From Dichetophora obliterata (taxonomy: Eukaryota > Arthropoda > Insecta > Diptera > Sciomyzidae), in contig OY986438.1 in the NCBI GenBank assembly GCA_963920525.1, forward strand, positions 46,139,288 to 46,203,287: DNA of 64,000 nt, in the 5' to 3' direction. The translations under genes and the position numbers were made by a program. Shown piece by piece: positions 1 through 11,890 of this stretch (the stretch's first letter is position 1; each line of letters starts with the position of its first letter). Below the pieces are notes generated by a model, which did no database searches, was not told the DNA's origin, and was given only the letters and a program-made list of their open reading frames with translations.

Positions 1-574
1 AGCAGCATTCTTATTTCTATACAAAGCTCTATTGCTTCTCGTGTCTTGCTTGTCGTTGGCGGTAAGAAAATATCGTAAAATAAGCTCCAAAAAATTTCGT
101 TGTATAGTTTGAGATATCAATAATAACATGAATATAAGTTCAAATGATTGTAATTTATTTTGTTATAAATAAAAATTCCCCGAATTAAACCTTGAAAATT
201 AAGCCGGAACACCAGACTACATCCTCAACTGGGACCAAGCAAATTATTATAAGTTGGTATAATTTATAAAATAAAATTAAGAAAAAATATACTGAAATCT
301 TAAGAAAATATTTGTTCGACTAAGAAATTCTTTCCTAATTGAGAATTTCATGTATGAGTGAGCTAATTTGCTCGATTCATGCCTAGAATTCTTGATTTCT
401 TATCTCCGTGTAGCACAAATGAAGTCTTTTCAAATACGTAAAATTTTCATAAAGACCATTGTCCCACCGCTCTACAGAAAATTCTGTGATGGTTCATGTA
501 TATAAAAACTCATAATGATAAGTTGTAGTAAGTCAACAAAATTAATTTCAAAGATTTTTGCTTAGTTAGCAAAA
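1..574. other. AT-rich sequence, nothing recognised
   Basis: This is AT-rich non-coding sequence with short A and T runs. I see no open frame of note, no terminal repeats and no RNA gene. It leads into the SINE-derived sequence to its right. Confidence 0.5.
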
Positions 575-680
575 GAACAAAAGCAGAGATTTGCTCGTTC
601 AGAATCGGCATAAAACTTGTAGGCTTAGATCTTGATCATTTATATACAAACTGTATGGACGCACCAATTCATGTTAATTT
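575..680 (+). repeat. Diverged SINE body remnant
   Basis: The stretch around 595-680 (TCGGCATAAAACTTGTAGG, then a GATCATTTATATACAAAC-like segment) resembles the middle of the SINE body that is intact at 18840-18930 (TCGGCATAAAACACGTAGG, then GGTCATTTGTGATCAAAC). It sits directly upstream of a better-preserved copy in the same orientation. It is either an older truncated copy or the first half of a dimer. Divergence is high, so the call is tentative. Confidence 0.35.
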
Positions 681-696
681 TTAAACTGAGAGATCT

Positions 697-990
697 CGCG
701 CTCAGTCGACATCCGACAGAAATTTTTTTATATCAAATGAATTTTATATCGGCTGTCACCTTTCTGCAGACAATGGCAAAATTCAGAGATTAAAAATTGC
801 CATGTAAAGCTTTTTGAGAACATAAGCCATTCGGAGTCGGCATACAACACGTAGATCCAGTTCTCGATCATTTGTGATCAATTTTTTAATAAAACGCACA
901 ACACAATTGATCAATAGAAGCTAGGTCAAAGTCCTTCCAAGGGCTGAAATGGCCAGTTTATTTATTTTTATGTATATAAAATTAGAGTTC
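697..990 (+). repeat. tRNA-derived SINE, 5'-truncated copy
   Basis: The body matches the SINE copies at 18656-18990 (same strand) and 31880-32211 (opposite strand). Shared words include CTGCAGACAATGGCAAA, AAAAATTGCCATGTAAAGC, TCAATAGAAGCTAGGTCAAA and GTCCTTCCAAGGGCTGAAAT, and it ends in a T-rich tail. The tRNA-like head is mostly missing. Only a degraded box B region (GCGCTCAGTCGACATCC) and the following GACAGAAA are visible at about 698-720, so this copy should not be transcribable by RNA polymerase III. It has more substitutions than the other two copies, which suggests it is older. Confidence 0.75.
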
Positions 991-2157
991 CTTTGCCCTT
1001 AATTTCAATTGTTGAAAATTATGGCTTATTTTTTCTGGCTTTTCTTATATTTGTAAGCTCATGTTTGTATAAGTTGAGCAGCCTCCCAAACAGCAGCCTA
1101 TCGATTGCCATCATGGTGTCTACCTTATTTGTGCCAATGTTAACTAATTTGGCGCTTTGCTTCGCTTCAAATGTGTCTATCACAGCAACAATCTAGAACA
1201 TTTCTTTTGCTTTCGACGACGCATTGTTATCCAACTAGGGCAAGATCGAAGAGCGAGCTTTGCAATTACTTGAATTTGCTGCACAGAAAATTTTGATATT
1301 TGCGCATGGAGTGTCATAAATTGTGCTCGTCTGTTTTTGCAAATTTCCGACATAAATATCTGACATATGGCCAATACAAAAAGGCTATTATGGTTTTGTG
1401 CAGACAAAATTGACAGTTATTGTGTACTGAATGTGCACCAAATAAAGGCAGCAGTTTAAGTGTAGCTCTAATTATGACCAATGTCTGAGCATTAATAACG
1501 TTTGCTGCACTTTTGCTTGATTTAATGTTCATAACTTGCCATTAAAATTTCGCTGGCTTATTGTAGTTTATGTATTTCTTGAGCCAACTTGAAGTTGAAG
1601 CCAATAAACAGTCAATTGTTGTGGCAGATTTAATTAAAGTTTATGCGATTTTAATTGTATTAAGATTGCATGTAGTTTTCAGGGGATTGTATGTAGGTTA
1701 CTTTTCAATTATTTATGTTTTTGCAAACACTTTGGTTTGGTGGATTTTATGTGCGTGCAAACCTCATTTTAATGGTTGTAATTAAATCATGTGCAAGGTG
1801 TTGCATGTAATGTTGTTTTTTCTTGGCATATATTTTTTTTATGAATATTTTTTAAATTTTGTGCACTGTAAAAGGGTTTGTGTTGATTTAAGCCTAAGTG
1901 TTCATATGAATATATTATTTTTTTAACTCTTTTTTTAGAAATATTTTATGTTTCAATTAATTGGATAATATGCGTTTCCAATTTCGCATATTCCACAAAC
2001 AAAATTTTCTAATATAAAAATTAATAAAAAACTATAACAGGAACTTTACAAAATTTGTGATATTCACACTTCCTCCTTGCGCTGTCGTTGCGTTTTCCTG
2101 TCACGCATTGCTTTAATGCCTTCAAATGTTATGCAAGGTCTTAGTTTCAGTTGAACA
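991..2157. other. AT-rich sequence, nothing recognised
   Basis: Intron-like or intergenic sequence with T runs. The short open frames here (up to about 75 codons, on both strands) have no start context, domain or codon signature that I recognise. Confidence 0.5.
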
Positions 2158-2183
2158 AGTTTGTGTCTTAAGTCTTTTGTTTT
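2158..2183 (+). promoter_or_regulatory. Dispersed 25-bp motif, copy 1
   Basis: AGTTTGTGTCTTAAGTCTTT, followed by TGTTTT, is one of five near-identical occurrences of this motif in the window. It lies in complex non-transposon sequence. Function is unknown: it could be a transcription-factor site with a palindromic CTTAAG core or the last trace of an old repeat. Confidence 0.4.
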
Positions 2184-3421
2184 GCTGCTTATCGTAACAG
2201 ACAACATCACTTTTCTATCCCGCATTTTAAAAACTCATATATTTTTTATGTTTTATTTCAGTTTATTTCTGAAATATATTTGTTTGTCTTTCCGGCACTT
2301 TTTGGCACCGTCAACTCAAACTATTTATTTAGCTTGTTTTATATACCGCAAACCATCAGCATTAGCAGTAGTGTGTGCTGCCACAACAGAACAATGATGC
2401 AGCGCCTAGAAGTCTGCTAAAGTTGTTTATTTATTTTGTGCTTTTGCTACTGCTGTTTGTTTTTTTGTTGTTTTTGTTGTCCTCTTGCAAGCGGCGAAAG
2501 TCAATTGCAAATGTCTCACGTTCTTATTTTCTTGTGGGGTCTCTAAAATTGAGCGCTGTGACTGCGCATCGCCTACCTTTCTAATGCTTCTAGCTTGGCT
2601 TTTCCAAGTGGCCGTTGCTTTTGCAAATGCTTTTATTTTTTGTTGTTGTTGTTGTTGCTGCTGGCTTCCTACTGTTCAATGCCAGCATAATTTGCTGCTG
2701 CTGCTGATTTTCTTGCATGCTTTTAATTTTGTGCTAATTTAGTTTAGCTTTATTTTTGTTTTTATTTTTTGTGTTTTTGCTGCAAGCCTCAATATTTGCC
2801 AAGCTTCCTGCATTTTTGCACAGCTTCTGCTACGCCGCATTTGCTTTGCTGTTACTTTTGTAGCTGCTGCGTGAACCCGCATTTAATTTACGCGCATTTA
2901 AATGGCACTTTGCCAAGCATAACATAACAGCAACAATATCAGCAGCAATAAGATTGGCACTTGTTGTTGTAGCTGTAGCTGTTATAATTGCAAATGTGCA
3001 CATGCTCAGTTTCAGCAGCCGATTAGCTAAATGCAAAAATCATGTTAAAACAAGATATTAAACACACATTTAAATGGTGCGTTGCGTTGGCTGAAGCAGC
3101 AGAAAACTGTTGCTTTGTGGTTACCTTTTATTAAGTGCCTCGTGTGTTTGTGTATGTGTGTGTGTGTGCTTGCATTCAATATATTTTACGTTTTGTAAAC
3201 TTTGACATGTACGCATATTAATTTGTCATTACAATGTGCTGGAAAACATTTTTATGATGAAGCTTGACTGCTTTACGTGCTAAGTGTCTGCTCATAACTC
3301 TTTATAACATGCTAATCAATAGACTAGACTACTAAATGCCTAGTATTTTAATTAAAATTGCTTGAACATCCTAGTCAAAAAGCATTTTGCACTACATTCC
3401 ACATCAGTTTTATGCTCTATT
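2184..3421. other. Complex non-coding block with CTG/TTG runs
   Basis: The sequence has more complex composition than its surroundings. It has a TTG/CTG run near 2641-2665, more CTG triplets near 2694-2708, and a TG tract at 3155-3168. The open frames overlapping it on both strands are explained by the triplet bias and carry no domain. It may hold regulatory DNA; nothing specific can be named. Confidence 0.4.
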
Positions 3422-3448
3422 AAAACGAAAGACTTAAGACACAAACCT
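3422..3448 (-). promoter_or_regulatory. Dispersed 25-bp motif, copy 2 (inverted)
   Basis: CGAAAGACTTAAGACACAAA is the reverse complement of the motif at 2158-2183, about 1.25 kb away and in opposite orientation. The match runs across the whole motif with a change only at its edges. Confidence 0.4.
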
Positions 3449-3926
3449 CAACAACTAGCTGTAAATCAAAGCATTTCAATGATTTCCTAAGATTTTTACT
3501 AGATAAACTAACTACTTCAGTATCTTCCTACGCAAATATTAACTGCTAGCAATCTATACAAAAAAATTTTTTTCAAACCAACTTTAGTATAAAAACTCAC
3601 ATAAATCATCTTCATGTGCTTTAATAAATATGCTCGAAGCTTAGAATGCAGCTTAGAGATAAATAACTGTTATACATGAAAGTAATTCAATATTATTACG
3701 CTGCTTTAACGAATACAATTTATTTCTAAATATTTTGTTATAGGTTTCTTTTGCTTTGTGCTATAAAATTCACGCCTGAGGTGTAAGTCATAATAATGCT
3801 CTACTTTAACAGTCTTCAGCTTCCTCAAAACTAATCAGTTCAACTCGTAAATTTGACACACATTATTTAGATCTTTAAAACGCTTGCTCTTTGATGTAAT
3901 GCATCATAAGCTACTGTTAATAAGTA
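3449..3926. other. AT-rich sequence, nothing recognised
   Basis: Non-coding AT-rich stretch between the inverted motif and the fold-back element. No repeats or frames of note. Confidence 0.4.
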
Positions 3927-4432
3927 CACGGTTAGAAATCTTGGAATAAATGTTAATACTTTTTAGCTTACACTAAATTATACTAATTGTATTAAAATTA
4001 AATACTGGCCAAATATATAAAAATGATTTTTTATAAAAATATGTATTTAAATTTAATGCTCAGTTCCTATTAATTTTTAACACTGATTTCATATAAAAAA
4101 ATAAGGTTTAATGTTAACCATTTTATCAAATTAATTCCAAAGGGTATAAAATATCGTTTTAATATTTTAATTGTATTAAAATTTAATACAAAATTTTATT
4201 GAAATATAACACAACATGTCTTAAATATAAAATACAATATTAACCATAGTATCGAATTGATTCCAAGAATATAAGATATAGTTGTAACACTTGATCTGTA
4301 TTAAAATGTAAAATAAAATAAATTTAAAAATTTTGTAATAAATTGAGAAGTATTAAATTAAAACTTTTTTGTATTAAAAATCTCTGCAATACTTTGCTTG
4401 TATTAAAATTTATTCCAAGATTTCTAACCGTG
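3927..4432. mobile_element. CACG-ended fold-back element, copy 1
   Basis: The ends are inverted copies of each other over about 30 bp: CACGGTTAGAAATCTTGGAA, then TAAATGTTAATA at the left, and the complement TTCCAAGATTTCTAACCGTG at the right end. The interior is AT-rich and full of GTATTAAAA/TTTAATAC words in both orientations, and there is no coding frame, so it is non-autonomous. The same family recurs at 36583-37400 (CACGCTCAGAAATCTTGG ends) and as a fragment near 35645. A clear target duplication is not visible here. Confidence 0.75.
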
Positions 4433-6120
4433 TTTAAATAAGCGTTTATTAAGCAATACGCATATCTATTTCCTCGGTAAAAAATAAATAAAATCAACAA
4501 TGCTTGTTGCTGCATCTATATAACCTGATAAATTGGCCATATATGAAGCCGATATATGTATAAATATATAAAAAAGGCAATAACTTTGGTGTGAACTTCT
4601 CCTAAACTAGTGACGTATCATTAAGTAAGGTTAAGGCTGAAGATGTAAAAAGCTTCGTTAGAAAAATATATATGTGTTGGAGGTGCATACCAATCTATAA
4701 AAAGAAATTATTTTAAACAATTATTTATTAAAAATAAAAAAGCTTATAGTGAATAAAAAAGAAAAAGCTTTCAAAAGCGTGCAAAATTTGGTTCAGGAAG
4801 AAAAAATTTAGCTTTATGCAAAACTCAAATGCCAATAATGTAAAGACAGCACTTTAAAAAACCAAAATTTTACTATTCAAGCAAATAGCTCAGTTAAATT
4901 TTAATTTTAAAAATCGCTAAAGGAATGTCCAAAAAGTTTTGCAGTGCTTGTTGTACTTTTTATTGAAAACATAATCTAAATCATTGTCCTAGGTTAGTGT
5001 TAAAATGATTTTTCATAAGAAAATTTCTTAATAATTCTTTTTATATGCCAAGAAGAAATACGTATTTGTTTGTTTATTTCGATTTCAATTATTATTTTCT
5101 TATATGATTAAGTAAAGCTATACATTTTTTAAATGATTTTGTAAAAATGTATAGTGGGTATTAAATATTGTCTTAGAAAATTTTTAATTTTCTTTATTTT
5201 AATTTTTAATTATTTATGTCTTTTTTTGTAAGAAAGTTTGCAATGTTTTGAAAATACTTGCAGACTCTAAAGTATAGCCATTTAGCAATTGCATATTATT
5301 TAAAACATGGGAGTTTGTCATGGAGAGAATTAATATTTGATGAAATAAAAATTCAAATAAATTTTAAACTATCCTCAACCCAGCCTGTTGGATGTTTAAA
5401 ATAAGTCTGTATTAGAAAAAACCCTAATATTTGGACCGAATATTTAGTTTATGATCTTAATAGACTTTTCTATAAACTAAGATTTTTGGCTTCAGGCAAT
5501 AAAATTAATCACACTTCGTTTAAAGATCACATGATGATAATATTAAATTGAAATTAGAATTTTTCTTGCGTCATTAAAAATATGTATTTCAGCTCATATG
5601 AGCTTTTCTACACATAGTCAGGTCATAAAGCTTTTTACATGGATAAAATTAGTTTTAAGGATGTTTATGAATTTTTTTATGGTAGCCTACTGCACAGTTC
5701 TGTATGTTAACTGTTGCATTTTTATATCAGGCAATAGCTTAAAATTAAGATAATTGCTTCTGTCTAAATAACGCCAGTCATAAAAAATGTAATATTTTCA
5801 ACACAGAACAACATATAACACAAAAACAGTAGCCTTGCATCATAGATAAACATAAATTCATCAGGGATTAGATGCTACGACCGTGCTTTGCTATTATTAT
5901 GTAGTTAAAATTACTTTAACAACGTCCTCAACAAGCATATTTTGCTTGCAAACTAAACTAAAAATAACTTCCTGGTCAATAAAATTTTTTTCAAACAGAA
6001 ATTAAAATACAATGTATTTGAGCCAAACAAACACAGAAGGCATTAAAAACAGACTTATTTCAAAAAAATTAAAAATACGTTTTTCACTCTAGTTGATTTA
6101 TGTTAATGGCCAAGCTTAGA
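4433..6120. other. AT-rich sequence, nothing recognised
   Basis: About 1.7 kb of strongly AT-rich non-coding sequence with short direct repeats and homopolymer runs. I looked for terminal repeats, open frames and tRNA-like arms and found none worth naming. Confidence 0.45.
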
Positions 6121-6330
6121 CTTTATGTTTTTTTTTTGCTATGAAACAAGTAAAAAAAAACCATCGAATGGCATGTAACAAAATATGCACAATTAAAGCT
6201 GTTATTGCTGTTGTTGCTACAACAACGTTGGTGGGCAGCAGGCACATTTCCAAAAGAGGTTTAAGCAAAATTGTTAGTTTTTGCTATACATATTTATGTA
6301 ATTGAATGATTTCTTTAATTGCCTCAAACG

Positions 6331-6356
6331 AGTTCGTGTCTTAAGTCTTTTGTTTT
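6331..6356 (+). promoter_or_regulatory. Dispersed 25-bp motif, copy 3
   Basis: AGTTCGTGTCTTAAGTCTTT, followed by TGTTTT, has one substitution relative to copy 1 in the core 20 bp. It has the same orientation as copy 1 and lies 4.2 kb from it in complex sequence. Confidence 0.4.
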
Positions 6357-6990
6357 TGTATTTTCCCTGTACTCCCTGTTTTTTATGTATGCCGACGCAT
6401 TTTATTATTTAAGTGTGTTTTAATAACTAAATTATGCCATATTAACGTTTAAGCTCAACTAATTGCATTGCATTGCTTTGAGTGAGTGGCGGCAACAGTT
6501 GCTCCTGTTATGTGCTGCTGCTGCTGTGATGTACAGTGTTTAGTGCAATTTATTAATTAAATGAAATCGAGCAAAATGACTTGGAATGCGTGCACCGTAA
6601 TGTGAAATAATTTAATTAGCTGAAAAATCAGCAAATTGCTGTTGTAGCTGCGCTTTTTCAATTAAAATTTCAAATAACAACGTCTTACGATATGTTGGTC
6701 AAATTTTTTTGTGCCTTTTATTGTGTGTTTTTTGCGCAATGCTTCTGTTGCTGCCACTTAAATGCGGAACTTAAAATCTCAATCACGATATTGTCACAGT
6801 GAAATAAAACAACGATTTCTATTTTGCTTTTCTTGTTGTTTAATTTTTTTTTATTTGAAGCTTGTTGTCCTTACAAAGCCAACTGCATGGCCAACATGTC
6901 GAATTCTTGGTAAGCAATAAAATTTCAAGAAGTTGCAATTTTCAATAACTTTGCGTTGTTCCAGAAATTATTAATACGGTGTGAGTAAAC

Positions 6991-7010
6991 GTGTGTGTGT
7001 GTGTGTGTGT
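6991..7010. repeat. (GT)10 microsatellite
   Basis: Perfect GT tract. It accounts for the poly-Cys-Val open frame on the plus strand and the His-Thr frame on the minus strand. Confidence 0.95.
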
Positions 7011-7640
7011 GAGAGTGTTTTTGCCAGCTATCCCGGTAAAAAAGCCAGCACAAAGGCACCGTTCTTGCATACCATTTGAGGATGCACGTTCGTGGCTGAT
7101 GTTGATGCAGATTCCGCGCATAGATGGGCGCGCGTTGCACTTGTGCGCTAAGCTTTCTTTGCTGGGTTCAAAGCAACATAAAAAGAATAAGAAGAAGCTA
7201 TCACTTGAAAAGTACTCAAGCAAGCAGGCGGAGTGGAAAGAAAGTGGCACACAAATAGAAGAATATAAATCAAAAGCAAGTAGAAAATATTGCAAACATA
7301 TATTTTTCTAGAGGTAAAGTTTAAATTGTCTTAAAATTCATAAAACTTTTTCTATATTTCTTAACATTCGAAACATTGAAAATGATATTAAAAGCAGCAG
7401 TAAAGATAACAATTTAAATACTATTTTATAATTATTATTCCAGCAATTGAAATTCTTATTCTTTACTCTGGCTGGACTTGCTTTCATGTACGAGTACCTT
7501 AAACCACAAATCGCATAATTGATCTGCCTGTCGAGATTGCATACGCAGCCAAGTAACATACTAGAATCTCTCCGAACAAGCCAAATGTACCATTTTGAAA
7601 ATGACATCTTGCAACAGCCAGAAAGCCGCAATCATTATTG

Positions 7641-7976
7641 AATTCCTTAAATAGTTTATCATGTAATTGAAATAAAATTAAGTCGGAATAAATAATGTCG
7701 CAATGATTTTATGCAGCAACTTAGTTGCAGTTCGCTGCGTTTGGTACATGTAAGAAAAACAGAAAAACCAACAGCCAACCAATAGCCTAATTAGCTAGTG
7801 ACATGCAGGACAGTCTAGTTAATGGGACGTTAAACACGCAAAGTATGAATGATTAAAAGAAAAAGGATTCTACGTTGTACTCAGAGCGAACACTAAATGA
7901 CAGCGTGTGATTGTGTGGTTTTATTAAGGTGTCTTGGTTAAATTCGAAAGCCTTAAATTTTGCCTGATTTTCTCTT
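7641..7976. other. Non-coding sequence, nothing recognised
   Basis: AT-rich spacer between the complex block and the CACTCTAA element. No frame or repeat stands out. Confidence 0.4.
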
Positions 7977-8632
7977 CACTCTAGCAAAAATCCCCAGGAA
8001 TTTACAACAGTTATTGCTGGCAATAGATTTCCTTCATTTAATAGAGTTTTATTGCAGAGAGCCAAATTTAAAATACTTCACACTAGAAATGCGTTAAAAT
8101 TTTATCCTACATTTATTGTTCTCGCATTCCCTTTAAAAAAGTCTCTTCTAAAATTATCTTTTTCAATCTTGTTTTTGCTTAAAAAAAACGCTAGAAACAT
8201 AGCTTGTACACATCAACGAGGACAGTGCGAAACGGCATGAAGAAAGTGAACAATCTGGAAATATCTTACGATTGTTTCATTCGCTCATACACAAATCCAT
8301 ATGTTTGCACCGTTGTCTAACGTCAAACTAGAAACAATTCTAAGCCGATGACAGCGACTTTGTTGCAATCACGCATTGTCGTTGCTACATTTTCACCACA
8401 TTCACTTCATAAGAAAAGCATGTAAAAAGATTTTGACATTTGACGCAGTATTGCAGTCGTCGTCAATGTGTTCAAGCTCTGAAGTCTCAAGAAAATTTTA
8501 AAAAAATGTCTGAATTTTAGACAGATTTGAAAAAACCCGCTGCATAGCGCGATCTTTTTACAAAATCGCCAATAAATGTCGTGAAATTTCGCAACATTTA
8601 TTGTGGTGATTTTTTAATCAGTTTATAGAGTA
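7977..8632. mobile_element. CACTCTAA-ended element, copy A
   Basis: The left end CACTCTAGCAAAAATC is followed by a segment ending TTATTGCTGGCAA. The right part, about 8500-8632, includes CGCTGCATAGCG and AATCGCCAATAAATGTCGTG. Both match the two ends of the larger element at 44224-47774, so this is a shorter sibling without the mariner insertion. The right terminus (TATAGAGTA) has drifted from TTAGAGTG and no clean TA duplication remains. No coding frame is present, so it is a non-autonomous element. The middle (about 8240-8450) does not match the sibling well. Confidence 0.65.
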
Positions 8633-8729
8633 AAGTTTATTTTATAAAGACCAAATTTAAATATTAAATTAACAAAAGAATTATACACTAATATTGAAAA
8701 TGTTTAATAAATATATTTTGTGATTTACC

Positions 8730-8989
8730 GCCCTATTCTGGCAAATTAACAAATTGTTAACCAGTATTTTGAATATTTCTATGTGTTTGTTGTAATTTTT
8801 TGTTTTCAAAACAAAATTTGAAGCTCAAAAATAAAAAGTTTTGATAAAAATTGTCAACTGCTTTTCAGTTATTGACAATTTCATTAACAAATTTTGATTT
8901 TTGAGCCTTAAATTTTGTTTTGAAAACAACAAACATATAGAAATATTCAAAATACTGGTTAACAATTTGTTAATTTGCCAGAATAGGGC
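8730..8989. mobile_element. GCCCTATTCTGGC-ended palindromic MITE
   Basis: The left arm, starting GCCCTATTCTGGCAAATTAA at 8730, is matched by an inverted right arm ending TTAATTTGCCAGAATAGGGC at 8989. The pairing continues inward for about 110 bp per arm through AACAAATTGTTAACCAGTAT and the CAAAACAAAATTT region, leaving a short loop. Total size is about 260 bp with no coding capacity, which fits a miniature inverted-repeat transposable element. The target duplication is not clear and the superfamily is unassigned. It lies about 100 bp from the CACTCTAA copy. Confidence 0.85.
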
Positions 8990-9490
8990 TGTTAATTTAA
9001 TGTGTCTTAAATAAGTTGTTTAAGTTTTCAATATTCAGCAATTTTTGCTTACATCCTCAATGAAAACCTTACCGATTTTTAGATTCATATCAACTTTGTT
9101 GCCGAGGTAGCTGCGATTTCTACACTGCTGCTTGGCTTTACAAGCCATACTTTTGATTTCATATTATTGTAAATATGTGGTAGTAGCAGTTGTTCTCCTT
9201 TTTTTGCAGAGCTGCTTTGACAGTTTTTTTATGCATTTTTTATTCTTCGTCGTTTTCGACTGATTGTGTGCAACCACTAAATTAACATAAGCAACAATTA
9301 AGGCTATCGGGCGGATTCTAACTGATTTTACTGTCCTCAAGTTGAAAAAGATGACAACAGTGGCGTTCAACTCAAAGACATTTTAGGGAAAATTTTTTTA
9401 ATATCTTTGGAGACAAATATAGTAAGGAAATAAAAATATTGATTGATAGTCATCATTCGTAGGCATGATACATTGGAATACTATTATAAA
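8990..9490. other. Non-coding sequence, nothing recognised
   Basis: Ordinary AT-rich sequence. The 68-codon minus-strand open frame at 9164-9370 shows no recognisable domain. Confidence 0.4.
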
Positions 9491-9612
9491 TACGAATGTG
9501 AAAATGAATATGAACATGAAAATTAATATTAATGTTGAAATGAATATGAAAATTAATTTAAATATAACTATAAATATGAATATAAACATTATTATATACA
9601 TAAACATTTTCA
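9491..9612. repeat. Degenerate AATATGAA-type microsatellite
   Basis: Runs of GAATATGAACATGAAAAT and related 6-8-bp words repeat imperfectly across this stretch. They produce the low-complexity Ile/Phe/Met open frame on the minus strand, which is therefore not a gene. Confidence 0.8.
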
Positions 9613-11185
9613 TGCACATGGAATGAAAAATCTAGCATTCTATGCATAAACTAATCAAGAACTCATCGGTTCTCACTCATACATAAATTTCTCCATTCAT
9701 AGCATTATTTTTTTACTATCGCGAAAATATAAAATATGTGTTATACGGAAGAAATTGCTTGGTCTACAAGATATATTTTAGAAAAACAGTAGAATATATT
9801 TTCTTTATTCAACACCATTCTATTCTTTACACGATAAAAAGTTTCTTGATCAAAGTCTATTTCCTTTCTTGCTTGATAGATTTTAATTTTTAAAAATTAA
9901 AATATATTGCTTGATAATAGAAAACAATTAGAAAAATAAAAAAGAATCTGCACTATCCAAGCCAGTTATGGCAAAAAATACTTAGTTTTTTAGGGATTAT
10001 ATACTAGGGATAATTAGTATAGGGAAGATTTTATGTAAACCGAAATGTTTGTAATTACTCTAGATACACAACTGCATTCTTAGAGATAAATGGAGGTGGG
10101 GGCGTTCAAAGGATATAGAGCATTTTAAAACAAAACTAAGTTTTATTAATAGTCTGGTATGAAAAAATAGATTTTTTGCTTTAAATTTTGATTGGAAGGA
10201 GATATTTGGGTAATTTTTTCACATAAATTATTTTTGAGATTTGTTTTTTTTGTAAAAAATATAAAAACCACATTTTGGAAAAAATCAAACCTTGTTGTTC
10301 TGATGACACAAACAGTAAAATAATTTTTGCGCTTAGTTGGAAGAATTTTTATTAATAAATGCTACGTTATGTGAAAGATAGCCAGATATGCAATTTTCAA
10401 TTGATTTAATTTAATTTTACAAAAAAAAAAAAATTTTTTGAGTAATTTTTTGAGTAGAAAGTCAATATTTTGGACCTTTTTTGACAAAACCATAAAACAT
10501 ATATACACTAACCTAACGGTACAGTTAAAACTAATTTTGCAAAGTGCTTTTATTGAACTTTTGTCCAAAATAATTTTAATGGAATATATTAATAGGCAGC
10601 GGAGATATTTAAATCGAAAAACCAAACTTTGATTTTCATGTCTTTTTTCCTAATTCTTTGGTAACGATGCTTAATGAAAAAGTCGTTGTACTGAAAATTT
10701 TCAAAATGCGTGAGTATTTTTGATATCAAAATATCAAAAATTTTTTAAAATTAAATATACAAAAAACTCCGATAAAAAAGTATTTCAATTAAAAAGCCTG
10801 CCCTGCGACACTTCATTTTTGGAGCCATTTGCCGAAAGCAATTTTTTCTCTTTATAAGCTTGATTTTTGCAAAATACAAATATACCACGTTAAATAACAC
10901 TTTAAGAATTAAGCAGTGTTGAAAAATTAGTTCAAGTTTAAAAGTGCAAAAAGTCGAGATTGGTAACAATCATATTCATACACACTTTTACAAACTGGCT
11001 TTGCAACCATCATATATGTAGCAACTCAGGTATCGTTTCGCGGCTGATACAATTATATTTTTTGGTATAATCCACCAAAAGAATATGATTAAATTCGTCA
11101 TATCTTTTTTATAAAAGGATGAAAAAAGATCAGAAACGTACTATTGTAAAAACCCAATATTGTCATTGATAATTAACAAATATTT
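9613..11185. other. AT-rich sequence, nothing recognised
   Basis: AT-rich sequence with overlapping short open frames on both strands near 10362-10632. Opposite-strand overlap and low complexity argue against coding. Confidence 0.4.
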
Positions 11186-11320
11186 GTGCATACTTTCAGG
11201 CTGAACATTTTTGAAAACAATGTTTTGCAAAAGTACATTACTATAAAAAAGTATATTACTATAAAAAAGTTTAAGAAATACTGTGTGCGGTCGTGCATAC
11301 TTTCAGGCTGAACATTTTTG
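11186..11320. repeat. 28-bp direct repeat pair around an 18-bp tandem
   Basis: The word GCATACTTTCAGGCTGAACA (with GT before it and TTTTTG after it) occurs at about 11186-11213 and again at 11293-11320. Between the copies, an 18-bp unit (GTACATTACTATAAAAAA, then GTATATTACTATAAAAAA) is tandemly duplicated at 11233-11268. The origin is unknown; it may be a remnant of a local duplication or of a transposon. Confidence 0.8.
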
Positions 11321-11890
11321 TTCACAGTTTGAGCGATATTCGGCACGGAGCAGCGAGCTTACCTTTAATTTTAACATAAAGATTTTAAGTTTTTTATAAT
11401 TTGAATTTTTTTTTATTTCTATTTAATAAAATTAATCTCCACAATTATATTTGTTAGCCTATACTGTCTACTATATTTGAAATAATTAATCTCCACAATT
11501 TATTGCAGAACTTTCACGTCAACAATTCTTTTATTAATTCGTTTATTTATTTATTTTAAGTGCTTAAAACAACCAATTTAGTACTGATCAGACACTTTGT
11601 TTACTCAAGTACTTTCTAAAAAAAGAATATTATTTATTGACAGTTAATTCTGTTTTAATCTAAGTTTCGTTTCAGCTACTTGAGTCAAGCACTTTATTCT
11701 CATTTCAAGAAATTATCAATTTACTTATTATATAAATATATTCTCACAATAAGAGTTGTGAGTACTTTTCTGGAGATATATGGCAAAGTTTTGAAAGAAA
11801 GCTATTAATTTATTGCAGAATAAGAATAGTTATCGTCTCTTAAGCTTTACGATATTGATTGCACACTTCATTTCTTACTGTCCGCCCTTT
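11321..11890. other. AT-rich sequence, nothing recognised
   Basis: No features beyond short repeated words such as AATTAATCTCCACAATT, which occurs twice near 11430-11500. Confidence 0.4.

Larger units (their letters stand above)
6121..7640. other. Complex non-coding block with CTG runs
   Basis: Mixed-composition block with GTTGTTGCTACAACAAC-type words, a CTG cluster near 6513-6530 and a TG tract at 6991-7010. Overlapping open frames at about 6925-7311 on both strands run through the dinucleotide tract and are read as shadows of it. This is a likely place for regulatory DNA. Confidence 0.35.

Noticed and set aside
6925..7311. Overlapping frames of 71-117 codons on both strands
   Set aside because: All pass through the (GT)10 tract and have no domain; better read as shadows of the repeat.
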